From assembly GCA_017631315.1 (NCBI GenBank), contig JAGBTN010000003.1:186001-250000 (forward strand): 64,000 bases of DNA. The letters run 5' to 3'. The stretch is from Bacteroidaceae bacterium (GTDB taxonomy: Bacteria > Bacteroidota > Bacteroidia > Bacteroidales > Bacteroidaceae). The notes under the pieces are model-generated. The model had not been told where the DNA came from. It saw only the letters and a program-made list of their open reading frames with translations, and did no database searches. Positions 33,801-42,111 of the stretch are shown piece by piece; position 1 is the first letter of the stretch; every line of letters begins with the position of its first letter. The translations under genes were made by a program, and so were the position numbers.

Positions 33801-36024
33801 GGTCAATGTATTCCTGTGCCTCCTTATACCTGACAAGTTCAGCATTACGCTTGTCCATTACCTCCGCAATGTACTCTGGTGTACGCTTGTTGTGTCTTTC
33901 CTCTGCTTTTGCAAGAAGTCTCTCGCGCCATCTGCGTTTGTCCCCCTCTGCCTTCTTTTTATCCCAGAACTCCAGCAATTCCCTTTCTTTCTCTGGCGTC
34001 CTCTTTGCAAGTCTTGCCTGCTTTGCAGCCTCTATTCTCTGCGCCTTCAGCACTGCTGGGTCTGCATATATCTTCAACTCGCCGCGTGGGATAAACGTCT
34101 CAGCTAACTTTGGATTTACCAGTTTGTTGTCAATGCGTACTACTCCGACTTGTGATAACTTGCAATCGTACTTATATCCTCTACCTTTGCCCTTGTCCCA
34201 AACATTGCTTTTGCCGCTTTGTGGGTCGAAGAATGTTATAACTCCATCCTTCTTTTCGGCAAGGAATACGTGTGCACTTCTTCCCCTTTTCCAATCTACA
34301 CATATCTCATATCGGCCATCATTACGCATCATTTCATTTAGATACTCATCTATTCGCTTTTCAGTTACAACAGAAGAGCCATACTTTTTCTGCGCCCACT
34401 CTCTGGCATAATACGGGCGTGCTGGCGTTCCGTCAGGCTTCAGCCATTTACCTATTCGGTAGCCCTCCATCTTACTACCAACGCCATTCTTTTCATAGAT
34501 TTTCCACACCCTTTTTCTATCATTGCAGATTGCCTCTACATTAAATCCCCTTCTGCGCAACTCGTGTGTCACTGTGCATGTCTGGCAGTTAACATCGTAA
34601 CCGTTTTTTTTGTAGAAGAATGGATTTTCCTTGCCTGTATTGGCATCTTCATAAGACATGGAAAGACCTCGTTTCTGTCCCCATGCCTTTTCCAATTCAG
34701 CAAAGTTTGCCCGCATCTCTGGGCTATACTGCGCCAAGTCTTTAGCAAGCACGTCCTGCTGTGCTGCTGTGGTGTCATCAATGACTTCTAACAACCCCGT
34801 CGATTCGTCTGTCTTAAACATATTTCCAGACCATCTAAGACCACTATTCAAGTCATACCCTTGCCCAAACTTAAACCCCTCTGCTATATTGTCACGGATA
34901 AAGAATGGCAATCGCCCTGCGATTTGCATAGCCGTAAGCCTGTCCTCGTTTGCAGCCACCCAGTCAACGAAACCCTGCGGCATATCCTTTACCACTCCGC
35001 TAAAGCCGTAATTGCCTTCTACGTCTTCACCATCCGCCATCCGCTTTAGATAGTCTTCTACTTCGTTTTCCTTCGGCAATACAGGAACTGCTATACATCG
35101 GCATTGTGGGTGCCAACCCGTAAAAATGAAATTCTTAGGATAAATACCCTTCAGCTCGTCGCATATATCAAAGAACACACCCTTAACACCCTTGCACGTG
35201 TGATTGTTAGACAGACCAACCTTAATGCCTATTACAAGGTCTGTATTTTGCCAATAATCGGAATCCGCTTTGTGGTATGCCATATTCGTCTCCGTTCTTG
35301 CCAAACGCATAGCATTCTTGTATGAACTGCGATACACACCTCTGCCTGTCTTTTCCAGTGGTTCCTTAATCCAGTGTGTCACTCCATTGTCATCTACCAC
35401 CTTTCGCCTCCAGTACTTCACCCATTTACTTGTACCATCAGAAAGCTGCTTCTTTTCCCTGAAGCGACGATACATCATATCGGGTTCTTTAAGCAAATGC
35501 CTTATGTCTCTTGATAACTGGGTTGCTGGTTGTCCTGTGGATAGCGAAATTTCTATTGCCATTTCCATTTCGCCCTTTGTCTGCTCTACGATATTCCATA
35601 CCCTATCCGACAGGCCAAGACCATTTGTTTTGCGCGCCTGAAAAGCATCAAGCGCTGCGGCATTTCTCACCAATAGCTTTTTTACAAATCCCTTTGGCAT
35701 TTTGGTCATGTCGCAAAGATGCTGTATCATTTCGTCATTCTTCGCGATTGACAACTTCCACTCTTTTTCTACACCCTTTGCGATAACACTTTCCACGTCT
35801 TGACGCATACGCCACATCAAATCAGTATATTTCTTTCTGATAGATGCAGGCGCATTGTCAAAACTAAATGGTTCTTTTGCATCAGGTTCTAATCCTGTTG
35901 CAATACCAAGCTTTGCACACTCGTTAATATAGTGATTATACAGAGTGTCAATTGATTTTATATACTTGGCTATATTAGCCAAATGCAACCCATCGTAATT
36001 AGTGCTATTATTGCCAGCCATCAT
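30880..36024 (-). CDS. MuF-type head morphogenesis protein with toxin-like domains
   Basis: The 1714-aa protein is encoded just after the portal, the place of the SPP1 gp7/Mu gpF minor head protein. Its N-terminal third carries that domain (RLARTETNMAYHKAD near residue 243; HPQCRCIAVPV near 305). A papain-fold toxin-like domain follows: N-Cys480-QTC, A-His585-VFLAE and F-Asp600-PQSGK give a Cys-His-Asp triad. After long helices, residues about 1035-1190 (YGDAQIIFRRDRVVTTFTMG ... YIELQY) resemble DUF3626. The C-terminal 130 residues resemble ADP-ribosyltransferases: FM-S1589-CHS-AKNG and Q1655-V-E1657 (Q-x-E) before FLLQRGAKFRI. Temperate-phage MuF proteins with C-terminal toxins are a described class. 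It would be packaged in or bound to the head; whether the domains act on the host, a competitor or in assembly is open. No immunity gene is obvious. Confidence 0.85.
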   Translation of the reverse strand: MMAGNNSTNYDGLHLANIAKYIKSIDTLYNHYINECAKLGIATGLEPDAKEPFSFDNAPASIRKKYTDLMWRMRQDVESVIAKGVEKEWKLSIAKNDEMIQHLCDMTKMPKGFVKKLLVRNAAALDAFQARKTNGLGLSDRVWNIVEQTKGEMEMAIEISLSTGQPATQLSRDIRHLLKEPDMMYRRFREKKQLSDGTSKWVKYWRRKVVDDNGVTHWIKEPLEKTGRGVYRSSYKNAMRLARTETNMAYHKADSDYWQNTDLVIGIKVGLSNNHTCKGVKGVFFDICDELKGIYPKNFIFTGWHPQCRCIAVPVLPKENEVEDYLKRMADGEDVEGNYGFSGVVKDMPQGFVDWVAANEDRLTAMQIAGRLPFFIRDNIAEGFKFGQGYDLNSGLRWSGNMFKTDESTGLLEVIDDTTAAQQDVLAKDLAQYSPEMRANFAELEKAWGQKRGLSMSYEDANTGKENPFFYKKNGYDVNCQTCTVTHELRRRGFNVEAICNDRKRVWKIYEKNGVGSKMEGYRIGKWLKPDGTPARPYYAREWAQKKYGSSVVTEKRIDEYLNEMMRNDGRYEICVDWKRGRSAHVFLAEKKDGVITFFDPQSGKSNVWDKGKGRGYKYDCKLSQVGVVRIDNKLVNPKLAETFIPRGELKIYADPAVLKAQRIEAAKQARLAKRTPEKERELLEFWDKKKAEGDKRRWRERLLAKAEERHNKRTPEYIAEVMDKRNAELVRYKEAQEYIDRVKARSANNDWFKGDTTNVTDHVVYDVLDGKKVKRQWKVKHHLLDAERESMYIEAQLNTIDRMRPIYNSMSSYKSSFGSYQANLDKAKALVIAGDDEAAQAIFDGLKGFDAAEKRYIDIKAYADAHPHKPGKPLTKIESAVKEAERLMNEGNVLDAEKFIADAEKTRAINEASNAAKKAQREAKKTVQDMPKVRDFSKAESAEELFDMLGDERPVILKNYEKSIQREQFTSKEFLDNRDEIESKLKEFFKEVEFSHCTNPMRLDKYLDGIKTNLQVLTGRMDSYDIRRMHYGHFAYDLDGHTGTGGRYVRIEKKKQLAYGDYYRCGVPVNKDLTTAFIGDNSGYGDAQIIFRRDRVVTTFTMGNSLGNNTIPSLTCDPKVVSLDGKFVRNWRYRKYTVERIREGNQYIELQYLPLNGSKGIMPRDMKSITLKLHPERYHPKEIWERWSQEGVDIYYMDGGKAKLYIKGKPLITEAEAKLQIDEMSDVKEWLKDKAKFTTKDFSVDALEQKLKRGEYIDALADIEKARELEKRANALKDLIPDVEDWNKKFTISELEAAHKAIQDKIIWMETQFPNRMDGDEVIGKWLKEMEYARDPSLNPRSRVSTPYPTWEIAYKAYNRKRNEAIYKFRKASIDDNISRLRAFKTKDKDFLFKIKKLEGKIDLEEWADVEELIAELKDDMLDLQSNNIERVLNIGESRRVKFSKEDFTQAKKNAAKWFSNPDIDKAFKEADDYMSKYAQDMWKNLTTEEKHILWLYSDGSQYINQEMLGTYCLRMKSAIDGTIRNGLADANVLTSILDKAPALKESMWMQSGKTTESIRAMFGIDLSRTTDLTSLIGKEGKSNLFMSCHSAKNGAFTVGTHTGTPNDVVLSIFMPKGTKGAYMEPFASYGDNIRWKEGFDWTGTKRKTAPSNQVEFLLQRGAKFRITNAYQKGGKWYIDVDLIEQSACEALKTDIPMFNYRREREIKNPKRR

Positions 36025-36045
36025 TGAAAATACTATTGTGAAAAT

Positions 36046-36079
36046 ACTGCCCTTAGGAGTGTTTCACCCTAAAGGCAGT
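36046..36079 (-). other. hairpin between portal and MuF genes
   Basis: ACTGCCCTTAGG (36046-36057) pairs with CCTAAAGGCAGT (36068-36079), 11 of 12 pairs plus one mismatch. Only ATTTTC follows on the minus strand. Weak terminator or RNA processing site. Confidence 0.55.
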
Positions 36080-36086
36080 GCCACTA

Positions 36087-37478
36087 TTACATAAACCCTT
36101 CTTCAAGTGCATTAGCCGATTCCTGCTGTATAAGTAGGAGTTCCTCGTCTGCATCATCTACCTCTCCAAGCCTCTCTATCGCTGTTCTTTGAGCCATTAT
36201 AGGCTTACCACCGCAAGCAGTTGTCAAGTTCTTAATGGTCGTCTCTTGGTCGTTAATCTGATATGGCGTAATAATGAATTCCACATCAAGCGCATCAAAA
36301 GCCTCCGCTAATTCAGGATACATGACCTTTGCAAATGCCTTGATTACGGACATCTCTCTGCTCAGGAACTCTTGCCATACTCCAACTTCATCTAAAACTT
36401 TCAACTGCGCATCAATGAATACCATCTTCCTTGCCTCTCCACTCATTGCCATTGTCTTCATCTGCTCGAAGCTCATATCTGGCAACTGCAGATTCGTAAA
36501 GAAATTGCTCTTGATTTGGTCTACCTGGAATTTGATTGCATCTGTTGACTGATTCCAAGTTTCATATCCGACCTTACTGTCTTTGGGATAATACAACACA
36601 TTACGGGCATTTGTTGATTTTTCCTTTTCATGATTGAACCTCTTCAGTTCGTCCATGTCGCAGCATACGACCCAGTTAGGAATGGCGTTCTTGCGTATGT
36701 AGTTGCCGTTTCGTGACAATACCCATTCCGCCTCAAACACATTAGAACTCTCATCTTCCCATATTGGCTCGTCTCTGTGCGTGTATGCACCTGCAATCTT
36801 TTCGATGAAGATTACCTCGCGTTCCATATCTTCACTCCATCTGCCGCCGCCATCCTGAACCCATCGCATATGCTCGTTGGCAGTGTACGTCTCGAAGTAA
36901 TTATATTTCACACCACTCATTGTGCGACTATAAGCAACAGACAACGCTATCATGTCGTCGAAGTCGTCAAACAACGGATATAACATATCACCCTGCTTAG
37001 GTGAGTATGTCTTGCAGCGCAGCTTATAATCGGATTTCTCACCGCCATATATTGTCTTTCCTTCCTGTGCATACCATATCGTGCATATCTCACACGAACT
37101 GTACAACTTCTTCGCCCTGTCAAGATTAACGGCATCTATCCTGTTTCGTTTGTAGATGCTTTCAAGTATCCTCACGGCTCTTGTCTGCTGCTCATCTTCG
37201 GCGTTATACACGCGTTTTGCAGGAATGCCAAAAACTAATTCTGACATTCGCTTCACCGATAACTTCTGCAATGCCATCGTTATACGTGACATCTTAATGG
37301 TTTCGTTCCCCTGCATCTTGTCGACATAAGATTTGTCTGTCATGACCGGGTGAAGTTTTGGGTCATACTCCTTTTCGAGTTCCGACCACGGTCTTACCAC
37401 AATACTCTTTTGCTTCAAATCTGCAATTATGGATTCTATCGGTCTTGACGAATCCATGATTTCCTCTATTGTCTTCAT
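36087..37478 (-). CDS. phage portal protein
   Basis: The 463-aa protein lies between large terminase and MuF genes. Its pattern (VFGIPAKRVYNAEDEQQ, then helices; DAIKFQVDQIKSNFFTNLQL, MSFEQMKTMAMSGEARKMVF; C-terminal Glu-rich tail) fits the SPP1 gp6-type portal family. A dodecameric ring of it would form the DNA entry vertex and dock the terminase. Confidence 0.88.
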   Translation of the reverse strand: MKTIEEIMDSSRPIESIIADLKQKSIVVRPWSELEKEYDPKLHPVMTDKSYVDKMQGNETIKMSRITMALQKLSVKRMSELVFGIPAKRVYNAEDEQQTRAVRILESIYKRNRIDAVNLDRAKKLYSSCEICTIWYAQEGKTIYGGEKSDYKLRCKTYSPKQGDMLYPLFDDFDDMIALSVAYSRTMSGVKYNYFETYTANEHMRWVQDGGGRWSEDMEREVIFIEKIAGAYTHRDEPIWEDESSNVFEAEWVLSRNGNYIRKNAIPNWVVCCDMDELKRFNHEKEKSTNARNVLYYPKDSKVGYETWNQSTDAIKFQVDQIKSNFFTNLQLPDMSFEQMKTMAMSGEARKMVFIDAQLKVLDEVGVWQEFLSREMSVIKAFAKVMYPELAEAFDALDVEFIITPYQINDQETTIKNLTTACGGKPIMAQRTAIERLGEVDDADEELLLIQQESANALEEGFM

Positions 37479-37494
37479 ATTGCTAAAAATTTAA

Positions 37495-38961
37495 TTAAAT
37501 ATCTACATCTGCATATATATCATACACATTATCGTCTGCCTTTTCCGTTCTATAATTCTCTACTATACCTGTCAGTGCGTCTGGTGCGTCATCATGCGCG
37601 TTTTTTCCAGCCTTCAAGTAGTTCCTCACCTGATTGTAAAACTCAGGCCACCGATGTTCCCATCCTTCGGGAAAGAAAATCAGGTTTTGCACCTCTGCCG
37701 AATGACTGAAGATGCGCACATTCTTATTCTCTCCCTGATGAAACCATTTGAACGATGTACGTTTATTACCCATCGTCCTCACATTCTTTTCTACATTACG
37801 ACAAAAGCCTCTGCCACCATTGTTGCTTTCTACCAAACAATACTCAATTGCATCTCTCGTTACCATCTCTGCCGTTGCCTGCTCTGTGTACTCCATCGGC
37901 TTTGTGGTGAAAAGCACATCCAGCACAAAACATCCTATTTCCGTCTCTACATAGTCAATCGAGCAAAGATAGTCGCTACCTTCGTCTGCCGTATCAGTAT
38001 AGTTCTTGCGTATGCGTTTATCTGTTGTGGGCAATATCCCATACGTGCGGAATCCACGCTCATACATTAAACCTTCTTGAGGTCTTGGATTCTGCTGATA
38101 AAGACTTTCAAAAACATAGCCATTGCGTTTCCTAATTGCCTCCAGTTGTTCTAATGAATGCTTTTCTGGCCATAATGCCTCTCCCTCTTCTCGTGGATCA
38201 TATTCTGTCGGAACACCCTGCTTAATAGCTTCGTATTTTACTACCACCCATCCGTTGGGATTACTAATCGCATCATACTCGCCCTGCTCGCGTAGCAACC
38301 TACCTGCAAGGTCATCCTCATGCCATCGTGTAAATACAAGCAACTGACGCGATTCGTTGTGCAGACGTGTTTCCGCAACAGAATCATACCAGTCATCTAT
38401 GCCACTCCGCACCGTTTCACTCCATGCGGATTTTGCATCCTTGTATATGTCATCCATTATGAGTATATCCACAGGCTCACCTGTTAGCGGACCACCAACG
38501 CCGACCGTCTTAAATCCGCCTCTATGACCGACTATCTCACACTCATCTGCATTGCGGACATACAGGTCTGCACCTCTACCAAGTTTGGTGTTCGGGAAAA
38601 TCTCGGAATATACAGGTTCTTCTATAATTCTTTGAATTTCTCGGTTAAACTTCCTCGCCTTGCTTGCCGAATACGATATGATTGCAAGCCGACAATCTGG
38701 ATTTATTCCCATAAGATACGCAGGCAAGCGTCTCGTTGAGCCTTCTGATTTTCCATGCTGCGGAGGCATCCACACCATTAATTTGCGTACAACACCATGC
38801 GCGAAGTCATCAAGCACATTGTAATATGACCTGTGAAATCCTGCTGGTTCAAAAGTCTGCATAGTGCAAGCAGTAAATCCCAGCAAGGATTCACGCGCCT
38901 TTCTTCGCAGCAATTCTTTTGCAGCAAAGATAGCATCCTTTATGCTATCCCTATCTAACAC
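37495..38961 (-). CDS. terL: terminase large subunit
   Basis: The 488-aa protein packages DNA. Walker A is PPQHGKS (residues 66-72), Walker B ILIMDD (166-171). The C-terminal RNase H-like nuclease is indicated by SIDYVETE, CLVESNNGGRGF and HDDAPDALTGIV. Length is normal. It overlaps the small subunit-like gene by 7 bp and is followed by the portal. Confidence 0.95.
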   Translation of the reverse strand: MLDRDSIKDAIFAAKELLRRKARESLLGFTACTMQTFEPAGFHRSYYNVLDDFAHGVVRKLMVWMPPQHGKSEGSTRRLPAYLMGINPDCRLAIISYSASKARKFNREIQRIIEEPVYSEIFPNTKLGRGADLYVRNADECEIVGHRGGFKTVGVGGPLTGEPVDILIMDDIYKDAKSAWSETVRSGIDDWYDSVAETRLHNESRQLLVFTRWHEDDLAGRLLREQGEYDAISNPNGWVVVKYEAIKQGVPTEYDPREEGEALWPEKHSLEQLEAIRKRNGYVFESLYQQNPRPQEGLMYERGFRTYGILPTTDKRIRKNYTDTADEGSDYLCSIDYVETEIGCFVLDVLFTTKPMEYTEQATAEMVTRDAIEYCLVESNNGGRGFCRNVEKNVRTMGNKRTSFKWFHQGENKNVRIFSHSAEVQNLIFFPEGWEHRWPEFYNQVRNYLKAGKNAHDDAPDALTGIVENYRTEKADDNVYDIYADVDI

Positions 38962-39338
38962 TTTCCTAACTTCTGCATTATATCGTTAAGCATACCCTTC
39001 AATTCTGCATCACTGCGATTGGCAAACAAGTCCTGACCGTCTGCACCTGTTACCTCGTGCTTGTCAACTGGTGCCTCGCCTGCAACCTTCATGAGCAGTT
39101 CTGCAGCTCGCACATTGCCCTTCAGGCTTTCCTTGATGAGAGAGCCTACAATCAGCTCTCTTGCCACTACCTGCGCACCGTCTTTGTTGTTCTTTACCTC
39201 GTCCAGGGCTTTAATGGCAGCCTCCTTAAAGGTCTTGGCAAAAGCATTAACCGCCTTTGCCTTTTGACCGCCTAAAGACTGAAGTTTTGTGTCTCCCTTC
39301 TTAAATCTCGTCGATGGTGATGGATTCTTATTTGCCAT
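38955..39338 (-). CDS. terminase small subunit-like protein (DUF5681-type)
   Basis: The 127-aa protein begins with a basic TRFKKGDTK---GGQKAKA motif as in DUF5681, followed by helices (FAKTFKEAAIKALDEVK, KESLKGNVRAAELLMKVAGE). Directly upstream of and overlapping terL, it probably recognises the packaging site. It overlaps the methyltransferase gene by 11 bp. Confidence 0.75.
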   Translation of the reverse strand: MANKNPSPSTRFKKGDTKLQSLGGQKAKAVNAFAKTFKEAAIKALDEVKNNKDGAQVVARELIVGSLIKESLKGNVRAAELLMKVAGEAPVDKHEVTGADGQDLFANRSDAELKGMLNDIMQKLGKC

Positions 39339-40389
39339 TGTTAATCCTGCTTATCCATTGTTTCCATATCTGATATGCAATCTGTGCAGTCATCAAAGGT
39401 GGCACACTCATACCAGTAAGGAAGTTTAATTGACCTTTACCCTTGTATTTGTAATCCTGTGGGAATGTACTGATACACTTTATTTCGTACTCACTGCAAT
39501 TGCGTGGCTCATCGTACAGATAATCAAACTCTCCTGTTGTCTTTGTTGGTGCAACACGTTCCTTATGCAGCAATTGCGCATTGATCCAAGAATTACGACC
39601 TTCTACTCTTTGCAGAATATGCGAGAAGTTAGTATCTGTCTTTATACGCTGTTTCCACACCTCATACTGATATTCCGACAAGTCATTCACACCGGGCAAA
39701 TTCTCTGCAAACTCTCCAAACGTAATAGGCTTTTCATCAAACTTCAAGACAAGTTTTGGTAGTTCATACTCTTTTCTATGCCCTATAAAGAATACGCGTT
39801 CTCTTGCTTGCGGAACACCCATTACAGCAGCGTTAAGCAGGAAGACCTGTACATCATACCCTATCGCATTAAGATGCGCCACAATGCGCTTTGCGTAGCT
39901 CTTGGCATTGCCTTTAACAAGACCCGATACATTTTCCAACAGGCAACACTTTGGCTTCAATTTGGCAATCGTGTCGCAAAAAACAAATACCAAATCGTCA
40001 AGGGTCTGCAATTTCTGCCCTTCGGCAAATCTCTTTTCCTTACCCCAAGCATTTTCTCTGCTCCCTGCTGTCGAGAATGTACTGCATGGTGGCGAACCAT
40101 CCAACAGGTCAAGGTTATACAATTCCGCTGGCAAGTCCTGAAGGACATTAAAATCCCTTATGTCCATGTTGTAGAGATGCTCTGGATTGTGATTGAGTTT
40201 ATATACCTCTGCAATCTTGGGGTCTAACTCTACACCGCCAAGATGATGAAACCCCGCCAGCTTGTAACCCATTGACGAACCGCCACCACATATGAATGTG
40301 CCAAACACAGTGCTATTGTGCGCCTCTACACCTGCTGCAGGATAACCATCCGCCATCCTCCACTCATAAGGAAACCTATGCTTGTCCAT
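39328..40389 (-). CDS. C5-cytosine DNA methyltransferase
   Basis: The 353-aa protein carries the conserved Dcm-type motifs: I (FICGGGSSMGYKLAGF, residues 32-47), IV (DGSPPCSTFS with catalytic Cys102), VI (LLENVSG, 150-156), VIII (QARERVFFIG, 194-203) and X near the C terminus (GMSVPPLMTAQIAYQI). No restriction enzyme gene is adjacent, so it is probably a solitary methylase protecting phage DNA or marking packaging sites. It lies between ParB-like and terminase genes in the packaging unit. Confidence 0.93.
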   Translation of the reverse strand: MDKHRFPYEWRMADGYPAAGVEAHNSTVFGTFICGGGSSMGYKLAGFHHLGGVELDPKIAEVYKLNHNPEHLYNMDIRDFNVLQDLPAELYNLDLLDGSPPCSTFSTAGSRENAWGKEKRFAEGQKLQTLDDLVFVFCDTIAKLKPKCCLLENVSGLVKGNAKSYAKRIVAHLNAIGYDVQVFLLNAAVMGVPQARERVFFIGHRKEYELPKLVLKFDEKPITFGEFAENLPGVNDLSEYQYEVWKQRIKTDTNFSHILQRVEGRNSWINAQLLHKERVAPTKTTGEFDYLYDEPRNCSEYEIKCISTFPQDYKYKGKGQLNFLTGMSVPPLMTAQIAYQIWKQWISRINNGK

Positions 40390-40942
40390 ATCTCTGCCTA
40401 TATTGGTTAATACACTGCATCAATGCCTCTGCATTATCGTCTTTATTAATACGATTAAGTTTCTGCTTGACAAACTTGAATTGTTCAGGTGAAAGCATAA
40501 ACGAGATAGACTTCTTCGCTTCTTCCTGTTCCTCTTTCTCTGCTATCTCATCGGCTACATCTACCCAGTCCTTCATTAACTCTGCATCTTCCTCGCCGTA
40601 ATGGATATTATCCTTCATCATGATGTCGGTCAATTCCTCTGGGCTTGTATCTTGCGGAATAATCTTACAAGGACATTCACGATATTGCAGAGTTCTCATT
40701 GCCTGCAGCCTCATATTACCACCGATGACAATATAATCGTCTCCACTCTTATATACAAGCAATTCCCTTAACTCCAGCATTTCGGGATTGTCCTCTATGC
40801 TTTGGCAAAGATTTGAAAACTCTTCATTGAGAATTATTCTCGGATTAGCAATAACCCCTTCTATCTGCCCCTCATTCGTTCGCAGTTGCGAGATAGGTAT
40901 CATTACGGTATCAATCATATATCGAGCATTTCGTTGTTCCAT
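40376..40942 (-). CDS. ParB-like protein 2
   Basis: The 188-aa protein has a ParB/sulfiredoxin N-terminal fold: PISQLRTNEGQIEGVIANPR, LRELLVYKSGDDYIVIGGNM-RLQAMR (the G-G-N-x-R-L nucleotide motif). The remaining part is acidic and helical. It overlaps its paralog upstream by 28 bp and the methyltransferase by 14 bp. Phage ParB-like proteins next to terminase may bind DNA or act as nuclease/CTPase; role unknown. Confidence 0.78.
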   Translation of the reverse strand: MEQRNARYMIDTVMIPISQLRTNEGQIEGVIANPRIILNEEFSNLCQSIEDNPEMLELRELLVYKSGDDYIVIGGNMRLQAMRTLQYRECPCKIIPQDTSPEELTDIMMKDNIHYGEEDAELMKDWVDVADEIAEKEEQEEAKKSISFMLSPEQFKFVKQKLNRINKDDNAEALMQCINQYRQRYGQA

Positions 40943-41538
40943 CCTGTGACCTCAAGCAAAGCCATCTCAGGAGAATTGTTAATACTTGCAAGTCCTCTCT
41001 TGATGTCTGAATAAAGACTGTCATCTGCCTTTATTTCCAACTTCATTGTCTCATCAAAATCCGTTATATCAAGTTCAACACCCGCGCCATCAAAGTCCTG
41101 TTCTTTCACTTGCCATGCAGTAAGGTCTAATCCCCACTCATCCAAATCTACATTGCCGTATTGATTGGCAAGCGCATCAAAGTCCCATTGCCCGTACTCG
41201 TCATTTGCCTTAAGCACATAAGCCTTTATCTGCTCAACAGTCGTATCTTCAGAAAGAACTTTGCAAACGACAACCTTATCCCCAGCATCCTGCAATGCTC
41301 TCAATCTTTGGTTTCCGTCGCATACTACATACCTTTCCTTTTGCTTTCCTGCGCCTTTCCTGCACAATGGGTAAACTATTAACTCACGAAGTTCTGACAA
41401 AAGCGGATGCTCCCTCATGCTTTTAAGGAGTTTCTTGTACTTCTCATCCCGTATAAATCTTGGATTCTTTGGCAGACCCTCTATTTGTCCCTTATTAGGT
41501 TCTAAAAGCCTAATATCTATGCTTTTTATCTCTACCAT
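40915..41538 (-). CDS. ParB-like protein 1
   Basis: The 207-aa protein shares with its neighbour the pattern EPNKGQIEGLPKNPRFIRDE, LSELRELIVYPL and CDGNQRLRALQDAG (D-G-N-Q-R-L replacing the usual G-E-R-R). It is first in the packaging unit, with a perfect promoter and the 19-bp palindrome upstream. Tandem ParB-like genes beside terminase suggest a complex for DNA marking or packaging. Confidence 0.8.
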   Translation of the reverse strand: MVEIKSIDIRLLEPNKGQIEGLPKNPRFIRDEKYKKLLKSMREHPLLSELRELIVYPLCRKGAGKQKERYVVCDGNQRLRALQDAGDKVVVCKVLSEDTTVEQIKAYVLKANDEYGQWDFDALANQYGNVDLDEWGLDLTAWQVKEQDFDGAGVELDITDFDETMKLEIKADDSLYSDIKRGLASINNSPEMALLEVTGWNNEMLDI

Positions 41539-41556
41539 AATCGATTATTTCTTTTG

Positions 41557-41588
41557 CAAAGTTATGGAATTGGTGTTTGCTATACAAA
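41557..41588 (-). promoter_or_regulatory. promoter of the packaging unit
   Basis: TTTG (41585-41588), 20 bp, TAACTTTG (41557-41564) on the minus strand. Start near 41550, leader about 12 nt. The -33 box is in the palindrome 41573-41591. Confidence 0.85.
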
Positions 41589-41591
41589 CAC
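41573..41591. promoter_or_regulatory. 19-bp palindromic operator, site 4
   Basis: GTGTTTG-CTATA-CAAACAC over the -33 box of the packaging promoter. Confidence 0.75.
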
Positions 41592-41608
41592 TTTTGCCTT
41601 ATTTTTTG

Positions 41609-42100
41609 TTAAACAGGTATTCTTATAGGCAATCCTGCGTACACCCATGCTAATAGTCCTGCATCTCTCATGTCTTGGCTTGTCCTCCCGTTGTAATTAG
41701 TGAAAGACTTAAATTCCTTATCTGTTATCTTTCTATCCTTCCCTTTCCAGCATTTAATTAAAGGCCTCACACCGCAAACCTTTAGTTTGTAGTGCAAAGC
41801 CATTTCAATAATCTTTCTTCCTGTTTCATGATTACGACCAACCGCATTCCCTTTGGCTGCCGCTATATAAGGATTATCTTTTGGGGAAAGATGCCAATGT
41901 GCATTGCTAAAGAATCCTTCCTCGACAATAACGACAACATCCCTTCCCGTTTTCTTCACTTGCAGTAAATAGTCTAACAAGTCAGCGAAAAACAGGCTTG
42001 TCAGTTTCAATTCCCGCGATGCTACTTCAAGATGCGCAACGCCTGACTTATCGACATCTGGGTCTATGGCAATAATCACATCAGCCTTCTTTCCTATCAT
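41609..42100 (-). CDS. RuvC/RNase H-fold nuclease
   Basis: The 163-aa protein has the acidic residues of the RuvC fold in order: IAIDPDVDKSG (Asp13), VVVIVEEGFF (Glu60/61) and SQDMRDAGLLAWVY (Asp near 146). The middle GRNHETGRKIIEMAL helix is also typical. It probably resolves branched DNA before packaging. It lies at the end of the early operon, just upstream of the packaging promoter. Confidence 0.78.
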   Translation of the reverse strand: MIGKKADVIIAIDPDVDKSGVAHLEVASRELKLTSLFFADLLDYLLQVKKTGRDVVVIVEEGFFSNAHWHLSPKDNPYIAAAKGNAVGRNHETGRKIIEMALHYKLKVCGVRPLIKCWKGKDRKITDKEFKSFTNYNGRTSQDMRDAGLLAWVYAGLPIRIPV

Positions 42101-42111
42101 ATCCTTTTGTC

